Shown piece after piece: positions 40,652-52,377 of a DNA stretch of 64,000 nucleotides. This DNA is from Anastatus disparis (Eukaryota; Arthropoda; Insecta; Hymenoptera; Eupelmidae). Positions within the stretch are counted from its first letter, which is position 1. The number at the start of each line of letters is the position of its first letter. The translations under genes were made by a program, and so were the position numbers. The stretch is from contig JAFFSR010000218.1 of assembly GCA_017163975.1 (NCBI GenBank), positions 3,224,001-3,288,000 on the forward strand, given 5' to 3'. Under the pieces are notes generated by a model, which made no database searches, was not told the origin of the DNA, and worked only from the letters and a program-made list of their open reading frames with translations.

Positions 40652-40700
40652 AATTATAAATATAATTATAAATATAATTATAAATAAATTATAAATATAA
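40652..40700. repeat. 12-bp tandem repeat (AATTATAAATAT)
   Basis: Three to four copies of AATTATAAATAT, the last ones slightly altered. Short AT-only repeat. Confidence 0.75.
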
Positions 40701-40768
40701 CAGTTTCAACAGCAACATATGTTTTTTACATTCCAGAATGATTATCATAGTATATATAATTTTTCCTA

Positions 40769-40843
40769 CTAAATATCTCCATAATCATTTTTTTAAAGAA
40801 TAATTAATTATTCTACAATAATCAAGATTTTAGAGATATTTAG
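40769..40843. repeat. Nested inverted repeat
   Basis: Outer 11-bp arms CTAAATATCTC (40769-40779) and GAGATATTTAG (40833-40843) enclose an 18-bp perfect palindrome centred on TTAATTAA at 40797-40814. It could form a branched hairpin. No coding frame is present. Confidence 0.7.
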
Positions 40844-41060
40844 CATACAATACTTTCGTTTGTTAAAATTACAAACATTTTTACAGTGAAAGCATTCTAT
40901 TTTTTCCTACATTGTATTGCAAAGTTATACTAAAAAAGTGACCGATTTTTTTTTGCAGTTTACGATTTTCTTATCAAATATAGCATGTTTTTCTTGAAGG
41001 GAAAAGATGCTTTTTTCATTAGGTGCGTTATTTTTAAGCCATATTTTTAATATCTTTGTT

Positions 41061-41460
41061 ACATCACATTACAGAGAGCGCGGTGGCGTAATGGATAGAG
41101 CTCTTGCCTTCAACGCGGAGGGCATATGTTCGAATCCTGGCCAGGTACCTCTAACTTTTTTTTCGAAAGAAGATAAGTGTATGTGCCATTTATATCGCGA
41201 CTCTTTAAAAAATCCGACCTCATTGGGTATCGGTTGATTGTTGGTTACAAAAGTGGCTGACCATCCATCGGTAGTCAAAGTTTTCGGTATGGTGGGTCTG
41301 ACAGTCCTAGCCTGATGTAATGTGTTAAACAGATGCCGGGCGGGGGACTTCCTCGACGTCACCATATATAAAAGGTTAATCATATAGAGGACAATATCCT
41401 TTATATATTAATCTTTTTTTTATAAAAAAAAAAAAAAAAAAAAAAAAAACATCACATTAC
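41061..41460 (+). mobile_element. Complete tRNA-derived SINE with target-site duplications
   Basis: A 12-bp direct repeat ACATCACATTAC flanks the element at 41061-41072 and 41449-41460. The body begins AGAGAGCGCGG. It carries a pol III A box (TGGCGTAATGG, 41084-41094) and a B box (GTTCGAATCC, 41128-41137), so its head is derived from a tRNA; the GTGGCGYAATGGATAG string is most like tRNA-Arg. An unrelated body of about 230 bp follows. Next comes a 3' hairpin (arms 41371-41391 and 41397-41416), then a run of about 26 A at 41424-41449. Perfect duplications and the intact tail indicate recent insertion by LINE-type target-primed reverse transcription. The cloverleaf stems are too degraded for a working tRNA. 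Confidence 0.93.
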
Positions 41461-44405
41461 AACCATACCAATGTGCTCTTCTCCTAACCTAAAATAGTAC
41501 CTCATTCACATCAAACTTTGACTACTTTACCAAATTTTTCTTCCAAAAATATAATTTTATTTCATCATCAAAAATTAATTCTAAAGTTGTTTATTCAACA
41601 ATTTTTTTTTAAATTTGCAAAAAATATAAAAAACATTGTTTATAACTAAAGGATTCAATATGAATATGAAACGACAATAACCTATATACACCTTTAGTTT
41701 AAATTTTATATATACATAGATATATACATGCACTAATTGTCAAGCTTAGTCGCGCATAAACGAAAACGACAAGGGCGTTACTTTATGCATACACATATAC
41801 ATCTAAACTATATATACTCTTCCAAGAAACTAATGGCTTTTTAGCATTTCCTCGATTAACACCAGACAACATACACATGCAGACAATATGTATTCATATT
41901 CCATGTACCTGAGCTTGTACAATATAATATTATTCATAGACTACGTACTCACGCCTTTTTGGTAATAAACCCTTTTTTTTATAACCTTCCGTAAACGAAT
42001 GTAATAATTTCCGCCGTGTATATACTCTTCATTCTATTTTTATATTATTTTTTTCTCTTGATACATTATAGTTATTTGTTTTTTGTATGAAAAATTTTAG
42101 TACATACACGAGAAGGGGTGAGTAAGCGTTAATAAAAAGAAAAGGGTTGTAAGAAAGTTTCGACTCATCGTATGTACAACAACGTGAAAAGTGCAACAAG
42201 GGTCAGAATTTATGCGTGTTGTAATATTTTTTTTTTGTTTTTTTGCTACTAATATAAGTAGAGAGAATTTTTCTCTCGTTTAGGACAACGCTAGTCTACA
42301 CGCATAAATCGTACGAAATTGAAGAAGGGAACAATATAATATTTTCGACTCTTGTACCATCGTCTATACATAGAAGGTTTTGCCCATGTAATTACCAGTA
42401 GGTAACAAAAAAAAACAAAAATTTTTTCTTCTTTTTTTTTGACAATAATGCCCTTTGCCATAATTTCTTGAGCTGTTACGCGTGTAGACTTTTTGACGCG
42501 TGAGTATAATCCATTGTTCTTCAAATTTGTTGCGGTTCTTCTTTTCTTTATGTTCTTGTTGTTTAGAGAACGGGACGCGAGAAATGAATTTTTGGTATTT
42601 TTTTTTATGTGAAAGTTCAACGGTGTTTCAAGTGTTGGTAACGTATATTTTTAGAGCTTGTTATATAAATATAGTGTGATCTATTGCAGCTGAAATATTT
42701 TAAATCTTGAGAAAATTTTTTAAAAATTGTATTAATATCTAATTTATTTTTAGTAATTATTTTATGTTATTCAGAGCATGACGACTTTATGGGCTGAGAC
42801 ACAGAGCTCATAATTCGATCTCAAATCCTTATTTTAGTCACTTTTTTACTGATTTTATCGTGGATACAATATCATGTGTATTGTTTATATAAACTCAATT
42901 GAACTCTAAATGAAGGTGATTTATATAAATAAATCATCAGTTCATAAAGCAAATTATTTCATAACGTCTTATATCGTTTTCAACCATATTTTTCCAAAGT
43001 TCAAATTATTTGTTAAAAAGACAATACGAAACTTTCCAAGACAAAACTAAAATTGTTGATAAATATAATTTTATATAAAAAATTGGACAAAAAAAATTAT
43101 GAGTAAAAATATTCAAATATTAAATATTCGCGATTTTTTTAATATATTAAATTTTAATAGAATATTTGATCATTTAATAAAGATTGTGTGAATGTTTACC
43201 TAAATTAAATTGAAACAATTTATGAATAAATTATTTTCTATTGTTTAATGTATATATTCAAAAAATAAAAATTGAATTTTATAAAAGAAAAATTTGAACT
43301 ATGGATTATGATGTAATATAATAAAAATTTACAAAACCGTTTACATAAACAATACGAAAAACGTATATAATCGCTGATCATAACCACATCAATTGCTCCA
43401 ATAACCAACTGCCTTATCATCATTTCAGCAAAAATCAAACACAGCTACATAATACCACAGAACTTGTTCCCTATACAATCCTATATAGCTCTATACATAC
43501 AGTAAAAAAAGATCTTTCTTGCTCCAACCTCGCGTGAAATTCAATTACGTCACTGAGTGAACATATACAAGTAAAAATGTTCGACCCCTTCGAAAAAGTA
43601 AAGGTCCTTGTAGGTTTATACATACACTCTGATCCTGCAGATGTATCGTCTCCAATCGTGTGATATCGCTTTTAGTAGGAAAAAAAAGAAGAAATCCGAA
43701 CGTCACCGCAATCACTGTCCCATTGCATTTACTTCTAAATATCAGCTTGTGTTTCTTTCTTTTATTTTTCTTTTTTTTATACCCTCCTTTACTATTTTTT
43801 TGTTGTGCTATCTCTAACGTTTGAATTGGAGGGGTTAAAAAATAAGCAACGTTAGATTATACGTACAAACGTGTTGTGAGTTTGCCCTTTTATTTTTGAT
43901 CGATTGGCGAATAATCGTTGCGGAGAGGATGGAGTGTGTGGTTTTTAGTTGATTGAAGACTTTAGGTTTGCTAACGTTTCAAAGTTAAAATACAAAAAAA
44001 GATTATAAAAGGTCTATGAATTTATTAGAGTACAAAGTTTGTTTAAAAGGTAGTAAATGAATTTAATGTATTTAGCATATAAGGATCAATTGATAGAATT
44101 TTGATGAGAAACAATTTCAGAAGTAAGTTTGTTAAATTATTTAAAAGTAAATTATTTATAGATTCATTAATATGTATACTGTAAACAATTTTAAAATTTA
44201 CAAGTAATTTTTGTGTGGATTTCAAAATAAAAATTTCAATACAAAAATTAATGAATAATATACGATTTTGAATGATAAAGTGTGTAATTCCAAATTATGA
44301 GGCAATTTGAACAACAAAATAAATATTTTGTATGTAAATTAACCAAAAATTTGAGATTACGAAAAATTGCATGCTAATTTTACAAACTTATGTGTAATAT
44401 TTTAG
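41461..44405. other. Non-coding mosaic, no gene supported
   Basis: Cores lie near 41700-42650 and 43450-43980 with AT-rich sequence between them. A 109-codon minus-strand frame at 42291-42620 is lysine/arginine-rich, with lysine runs from poly(A) sequence and no recognisable domain. I do not call it a gene. Confidence 0.45.
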
Positions 44406-44520
44406 AACAAAAATTTTTAGTGAAGAAAGACATTGATGAACAATGATTTTTAGTGAAGAAAGATATCGATGAACAAAAATTTTTAGTGAAGAAAGACATC
44501 GATGAACAAAAATTTTTTAT
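44406..44520 (+). repeat. 33-bp tandem repeat, three and a half copies
   Basis: Units start at 44406, 44439, 44472 and 44505 (partial) with an exact 33-bp period. In one plus frame each unit encodes an 11-residue repeat, FLVKKDIDEQK. The GAC/GAT and ATT/ATC differences between copies are synonymous, but CAATGA in the second copy creates a stop. The frame begins with ATG 44390 and ends with TAA soon after the array. It could be a decayed coding repeat or a plain minisatellite. Confidence 0.85.
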
Positions 44521-47500
44521 TGTTCAAAAATTCTAATTTTAAAAATAATTTAATGAAGTTTATTTGAAAAGTAATAAAAATTAACCGTTTTTTTAAAATT
44601 GAGAAACATTAAAACCTAAAAATTTTAAAAGCTAATAAACCTTTTGACACAGGAAATTTCTAAAAAATATAAAATTAATAAAAAAAGGAAAATGAACAGT
44701 CCCAAAGAAATCATAAAAGTAAAATCCCTTCGTATTATTTTACCATATCTTCAGTCCCTAAAAATACTGACTTTTCCATATTTACAAAAGATAAACTTTC
44801 TAATGACACCCACCATAATCCAACAAAAAAAAAAGAAAAAATTTTATTGTTTACCATTAAAAAAGAAGAAGAAAAAAACATCACTGGCACACCCCTAAAA
44901 CACTAAAAACAATAACAATTCCCTTGACATTTTTAACCAGGTAAAAATCTAAAAAGGCAATTACCATTCTTATCCTCACGTACAATTTTTCCTCATGAGT
45001 CCCTCTTCAATAAGCTTTCAAAGCCATATAATTATACTATCTGAAAAGGCAATAGACGCACGCCTTACCCAAAATAATGCTTTTAAACAATAAAAGTCAA
45101 ATGTTTCTCTAAGTGTTCGTGCATGGTATATAAGGCAAACTCTAACAAACCTTATGGTAGTCCCTTTTCATACGATTTTCAAAAGATAATTTGGATAGAT
45201 CTTTTTAAAATTATACTATTTATACTACCTATAAGCTAATTTACGATATCTCAATCACTGCCTATTTAACCGATTGTTCTTTAGAGTTCTTTTTCAAATT
45301 GTTTTCATGAAAATTTCTTCAATAAAGAGTCCCACAAAATATACAAGTGGTTGTAAAAATTACCTTCCTCGTATTTATTATGTGCTCTTTCAGATATGAA
45401 ACAACAAACTCTCACTTTTAAAGTATATTAGGATTATAATCTCTGACTTTGCGACTTCTGGTCAAATATTGTAAAAATGATCCCAAAATGTGTTTGTCAT
45501 TCGTGCTTAGCTTTGAAATTTTGAGAATAGATACCACTAAAGTTTTGTTTTCAAGGGATCGGTCAGATAGAAAATAAAAGTTAAATCGAGCTTTGGATTG
45601 TATATTGTTTGTTTGTTATTTTTGGCCATTTTGCATGGATGAAGCTCATTGACTTTTAGCCATAGTTTCTATTGTTCAATGGGGCACTTGTAAGATACAT
45701 TTTTGTTATTATCGTTATGATGTTTAACTTCTTAATTGGGTAAAATGTGACTTGACCTGAAAATACACTAACTTAATTATTTTTATTTTCTCGTACTTTT
45801 ATTTATTGCGTCATTGGGGTGTGCTAAAAGTTTTTCGCTCGTTATTGGAGGCTATTGCATAAATTTTTTTACAATTTTGTGAAGATGAATATCTATGCAA
45901 ATTATAAAATTTTACGTAAAAGATTTCCTTTAGTTTTGAAAAAATCATAGACTGAAATTTACAATTATAATTAGGTTTCGGGTAGTTTGAATTTTCCTGA
46001 CAAGTAGTATTACTCAATTATAAGTGGACGAATTTTATGAAATTTTATGCATATATTAAGCATTAAAATATTACGTGTACATATTAACTTTTTGGTTAAA
46101 CTACATTTATAATTTATTTTTAATGACTTCAAAACATTTTTTTTAAATTCTTTATACGCGAAATCGCGATTTACAAAGCGATTAAGAAAATTCAGAAAAT
46201 TACCAAATTTCTTGAAATTTTTTATTCTGACTAAATTGCATTTTTAATTATCCTCTTTAAAAATAGATTAAAAATTTCGTTTTTAGCCAAAGTGAAGAAA
46301 TATGTGATGAAATTTTTTTTGGTTCTTATTAGATTTTCAAAGTTTTGGGAAAATCGATTGTTTAGTATTACTTATAAGCCTTTTTTTAAAATTTATATCT
46401 TATGAAGAGGTGAATATTTTGAATGTAGCTATTCATTATTTTATTCGAAATTATAGATCGTACCTTAATATTTTTCGACTTTACATTTTATTCAATGTAA
46501 TTTTTTACTGATTATCTGTCTTGTTATGCAGAAATTTGCAACAATAGAAATAAACCTCATATTTGTAGTCCACTCATAACTCTATTATAATAAGAATCAA
46601 AAATGTACAATGACTGTAAAAAAATTTTTTAATTTTATTACAATTAAAATTATCTTAAAAATAGCTATTCATTCGCTATCTGCTATTTAACCTTTTTTAT
46701 TTAATCAATGTGGATTAACCACTTGAACATGTACAGTATGAACTTAATAATAAACAACAAAAAGTATTCAAACGCAATAAAGAATCTAACAATCCTCGTA
46801 TCTTACACCAAAATGGACACGAACAATAAAAAAGTAGAAGCCCATACATGGCCCAAAAAATGTCCCTTATATACACGTATACATACACGCCCGGTTACAG
46901 ATAAAGAAGGCGCGGTAAACATTAGGAATCCCCTGTCTTTCTGTTCTTTTCTTTTCTCTTTTTTTTCTTTCTTTCTTTTCTTTTTTTTTTTAATCTAGCT
47001 GTTGTCATGCTAATGCTCGGTGTTAGTTTCACGGGGACATCGTATTGTTAAGTCGAGGTGAAGCTTTTTATTCGTGTAACGCTCTCTTTCTCTCTCACGT
47101 AAGTGTATACACAAATTTATGTACATGTGAGTGAGTTTATTGTGTTGAATGAATGAAGCGTTGTATACTGCGCTCCAATTTCGAGGAGAGACCACTTCAA
47201 TTCTGTAATGTGTTGGGATTAGTTTTATTTTTAGGATCTCGAAGAATATTCTGTGTTTTGATGAATTTTTTTTTCTTTTCTTTTCGTAGGTACTTTTTTA
47301 TTTTTCAAAAAAATGGAATTTTGAAAAAAAGATGGTGGATTGTCATTTTTTGGGGTGAAATTAGCATTTTGGTTTAGAATTTTGAGTAATTTTTTGTATG
47401 CACGTTTAATTTTCCTGAAAGTGTCATTGTGAGTTTAGAAAGAAAATTTTTTTCATTTTGAAAATGTTAATGGTGCAACAAAAATAATTTGAATAAAAGA

Positions 47501-50500
47501 ACCACTTTATATTAGATGATAATAATAGAGAAATAATTAAAATGAATACTGAGAAATCATTAGTAATCAATTTTCAAGACAAAGTTATTTTTTTTATTCT
47601 GTTATACTGACATGATCAATTATTTTAAAAAAGTTTCTTTATAAACTTTTCAAAAATTCAAAAATACAAAGATTATATAAAAATTTAATAAAAAATTTTA
47701 AATATGTACTCAATCTTAAAAATATTTTTGATTTCTTCAAAATTTAAAATTGTTCGAGATTTTAGGAATGCACCTAATCAAAATCTCACAATTTTTGAAT
47801 ATCTCTTTTATTTCTTCAATGAAATCGCATTCTACTAATTTAAATTGTTAATAAAAAAATTGAAGATTTAATTTGTAAAAAATTATATTTTTATTATAAC
47901 GTCATTACCATAAATGCTAATAATTTTTTCCTTTTGAATTCACTCGATGATTTTATATTTATAAAATTGCTAGGAGAAGCTTGCAACTCGTAATGTTCTT
48001 GGTGTTTTTATTAAATTTTCTATTTTTTAAATGAAAAATTCATTAAAGTCACCTTAAATTTCATATCAACCAACGCCCTCCTAAATTCTTGAATCCATTC
48101 CTGCAAATTCCACAAACAAATTCTCTTAATTAATTACATACCTCTCCTATCATTTAATTTTTCAAACAAAAAATAAAAGAAAAAAGGCAACGCATGTGAA
48201 GCATTGCATCGTGTAGCTTTGACGAGATCATAGCTTATCGGTATTAAGCCAAAAGGTGCGAATAAAAAAGAAGAAAGAAATAAACTAGTCGTAAACATAT
48301 GTGCAAAAGCACTTGGTTTTCTTTTTATTTTTCACTTATATAACACGCGTCTCTCATTCTTTCTTTACCAATTTTTTTTCTCTCCTTTTTTCTTCACTCC
48401 CTTATTTCTTCTTCTCTCTGGTAAGCATATAAGGTACTTAAGCTTCATATCGTCACACCACCTTTTTTCAATGCCAATTAGCGCTTTACATACAACTCGC
48501 GTGTACGCGCGTGTACACTTTTCGCGGTCTCTCTATTACTTTGTTGTTGTGGTTTTTTTTTCTTCTTTTCTTTTTTCTTCTTCTTCTTTCGTGGCGACGA
48601 ATTACACACGTTCTTTAACGTACGCGTTAATAACGTTGTTCTTTTCTTTGCTTATTTTTTTTTTCTTCCTCCTTCTTCTTCGTTTTAACTTAGCGCGCAC
48701 GAGCTAAAAAGTATACGCGCTGCATTAAACGCCTGTGGAATATTAGCGCCTACTGCACATAACGCTAAAGTCCAAAAAAAAAGAAAACAAAAAGAGAAGA
48801 AATAAAGCGAGGAAAAGGGTGGAAGTTATAAAGTCTTTGAATAAAAGGCGTGTGTGTTATAAGAACTTTTGATGGAAGGGGATTGAAAACAATGAGATAC
48901 GTGTTAGAGAATGGAATCGTTGCTGCTTGTATTTTGCGATAAGATTCAGTTGTGCGTATTTATTTTTTTATTTCTTCTTTTCCTTTCTATATCAATGGGA
49001 AGAAAAAAAATGTTTCTTTGATTGGCAAGTGCATTGGAGTTTATAGTTGGATAAGGATAAATTAAGCGTTGCTTAAGATGTGATATAATTGTTTAATTAT
49101 TTATTATGTCAATCATTATGGTATTTAATCTGGGTTATATAAAGCTATTTTTTATTGTGTACAGAGACTTATATTGACTTAAGATCAGGCTCTTACTGAA
49201 AGCATTCATAAATTAGCATAAATTTATAGTTTTTTTTTGCATACTTCTTAATGTTTATTAATTTTAAATAATAAATTTCAAACATTGTAAAACTATAGTC
49301 TAAATTTTTATAACTACAAATTTAAATTGATTTTTTAAGGCTTCCCTTATCATCGATGTAAATTTGTATTTTCTTATATGATTCAAGAACATTTTAATAA
49401 TTAAATAAAATTTTATGTAACAAATATTACTCACTGCAACAATAATATTTAATAAACATGTAATACAAAGTCAAAGAGAAAACTTAATAAGGGATGAAGA
49501 AAAAAGAAGAAGATAGAAAGAGAAATTTAAATCAAGACAAGAAGAGAAAAAGAGAGAGCAAAGGGAGCAAATCAGAATCAAAGTGTAGAAAGAGAATAAG
49601 AAGAGAAAACGAAGAGAGAGAGAGAAACTCAACAGTAATTGGCGTTGGTTTTGTAATAATATAAGCTTTGAAGTCTAGGGATTGCTTTTATAACATGTTA
49701 GGCGGCTTGCTGGCTTTGTGAACGGGTGTTGAATAAACGACGCGAATTAAATTACCATTTTCGATTTGATGAAAATAATTCCCCAAGTAAAAGTACGAAA
49801 AGTCAAGGCTTTAACCTTAAATAAAAAGCGCTCGAGCGAATGCGCAAAACCAACGGTAATATATAGCTGTTAAAAAAAAATGCTTTATATACACATATAA
49901 AAAATTTGTTTCACAGAGACGTAAATATTATGCACAGAGGAAGAATTTTATTTTATTTTTTTTTCTTTCTTTATTTTTTTTTCTTCTTTTTTCGTTTGGT
50001 CTTTTTATTTCTGTAATTAAAAATTGAACCGCGATCGCAATTAGGTAGAAGAAATAACTTGTTGTTACGTTTACTTGCGCATATAATTTACTATGGGTTA
50101 CAAGTCAAAGTGGATAATTAGTGGTTCGATGAAAGTAAGAGAATTATGAAATGTATATTTTTTTTCTTTTGGAATTTTCATAAATTTATTGGCTACGAGT
50201 TGTAGAAAAATCAAAGGAAGGTAAATATGAGGGAAAGCGAAACAGAGAAAAACAAAATTACTTAGCTGTTTTATTATTTGATGTTTACAACGCTAATTGA
50301 CTTTCTTAAAAAAGAAGAAAATTACCTTGATTCTTGCAAAAACGACTAAAGATTTTACTTGATAATACGTATGTAGAAAATATTAAATGGGCAAAAGTGT
50401 TTTTAAATATGCTATTCTATGTTATCAAAGAATTGTTAATATATTATACATGAATACATTTACCAAACAATAAAATATTCGTTATTTTTTAAAATAAATA

Positions 50501-52294
50501 CGTATTTATTAAAATGCTGAAAATTTTCATTCAACAAAAGACATTAAATTAATTAAAAAATAAGCAAAATAAAAAAAAGGAGGTGTTGGATAATTATAAA
50601 TGCATTTGCATTCTGTGCGAGCTTTTTGTAAAATTGTTATCCAGCATTTAAACTACGTGCATACCAAGTATAATTCTAAACGGCTTCACACCTCTGTACA
50701 ATTCTGTTTTATATATTTTTTTCTCTTCTTCTTCTTTAACTTTAATGTACATACAAAAATTCATACCATAAATTTTTTCTTGCGTATACATTCTTTAAAA
50801 AAAATAAAACATAAGACATAAAGAGGAATATACTCTTCAACGTTCTTCTGATCTAACGCCTCGTAATTTTTATTTTTTTTTTCCTCGCCGCACATAGTTC
50901 TCTTTCGTAATAATCTAGTCTACGCACATCGTCTCGTTGGACAAAGAAAAGAAAAGTTTAAAAAAAAAAGAAAAAAATTTAAAAAAAAAGGAGAAAAAGT
51001 ACTCCCGCACGCGACACCTTTGCAAAGACATTTAATTAAAATGCGTTAGAGAAGTGAAGGAACGAGCGAGCCGTAAAAAAAATCGTACCAAGAGAGTTGA
51101 AGAATAAAAAAAAAGGACGAAGTGTAAAAAAGTCGGCCATGCGCACATATATGTTGAGGGTGCGAAAAAAGCTCTTTTCTTCTTTTTTTTTTAGTGTGTG
51201 TATATCCGTTTTTTTTCTTTACGCGCTTGGGATTTTTTTCTTACTTAATTAGAGTAGGGAAAAGAGAAAAGATTAAAATAGTCATCAAGCTGAGAAAATA
51301 AGCGTGTTAAAATGATTTTTTTTTTTTTGATTCTTTTATTCGTGCATGCACACGATTTTTTTTGGTTCGAAAGAATTCGCTTGATTTTTATATAAGCTAT
51401 GCAATACCTATTTAAATTTTTCACGAGTGGTATATGTCGGTGATTTTTTGTTGGTTTATTGGGAACATTTCTTTGATGTTTAAGCGTTTTCTTTTTTTTT
51501 TATTTTCTCTCTTTTTCTTCTTTAACTTGCTCGTTATAACTAATTAAATGTTACAATACTGGTAATAAGTTCGTTAGACGCTTTTTTTTTGTATTGTGCT
51601 GGAATTTGTATACTCGAATTTTTTAATTAAATTGTAGAATAAAAAAGGTATTTTTGGTATATAAGAACAAAAAAATGAAAGCAAAATTTTTTTTATTGTT
51701 ACATGATATTTTTAGACTTATTAAACGCTTCTATATCAATTTTGATATGTTTTAATGAACTTGTTGGGTTGTGTTTGAAATGAAGTCTTTGATAAATATA
51801 TTTTTGTTTCATGAAATAATGTGATGATTGTTTTGTTATCTTTTAAATTAGTATGAAAGTGTATTTTTAAAATTTGCATTGCTTATTACAAATTTTTATT
51901 GATAATTATTAAATTGTTAACCAAAACGATTCTTTGGTTTATTTCAATTAAACAAAAAGATAATTTTTAGTATAGAAAGCTTCAACCAAATGTTTTTAGT
52001 GCTGATAAAAGTACATTTGAAGTATTTCATTACATTATTCTAATTTTACGCTTTGTAATTTTTTGTATTTTTAACATCTGATTATTAACAGAATGTTTTT
52101 TTTCTTCATTTCTAAGAGTTTTGTGTTCCGCATACTTCTTTCAATATAATAATAATCAATACTTTATTTCATCAAAATATAGAACAAAATGAAAACAATT
52201 TTACATTCAACAAAAGCTAACAATACCTTTCAACTGTGTTGTAAAATGACAAAGAACATTTATTTTTTTTATTTTATCTTCAAATCAATCCCAG
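44521..52294. other. Non-coding mosaic, no gene supported
   Basis: Cores lie near 44950-45200, 46800-47350, 48250-48900, 49500-50100 and 50820-51560. They are rich in pyrimidine or purine tracts and in ACGTATAC-type words. Valleys between them are nearly pure A/T. Open frames of 60-96 codons (for example 46708-46998 and 48471-48707) contain phenylalanine or lysine runs from homopolymers and are not supported as genes. Confidence 0.5.
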
Positions 52295-52377
52295 AAAATT
52301 CTCGAAGAAAGACTTTTTCTCAACAATCAAAGACAGAAACTCGTAATACACTTGTTGAAAAGTCCCAAGTATCATCA
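52295..52377 (+). CDS. Candidate internal coding exon, unknown product
   Basis: A pyrimidine-rich tract (TTTTTTTTATTTTATCTTC) and CCCAG acceptor precede 83 bases that end at a full-consensus donor (TCATCA|GTAAGT). The frame reads NSRRKTFSQQSKTETRNTLV then EKSQVSS, a hydrophilic Ser/Thr/Lys/Gln-rich segment quite unlike chance frames nearby. It needs one base from the previous exon and ends on a codon boundary. The first requirement matches the end of the 39964-40034 exon. Such low-complexity polar segments are common in cytoplasmic tails or linker exons. I cannot name the protein. Confidence 0.38.

Noticed and set aside
41073..41150. A functional tRNA gene
   Set aside because: The A and B boxes are good, but the acceptor, anticodon and T stems do not pair properly. 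The sequence continues into a SINE body with poly(A) and target-site duplications.
42291..42620. A 109-codon minus-strand gene
   Set aside because: Lysine runs come from poly(A) tracts, no domain is recognisable and there is no splice or start support.
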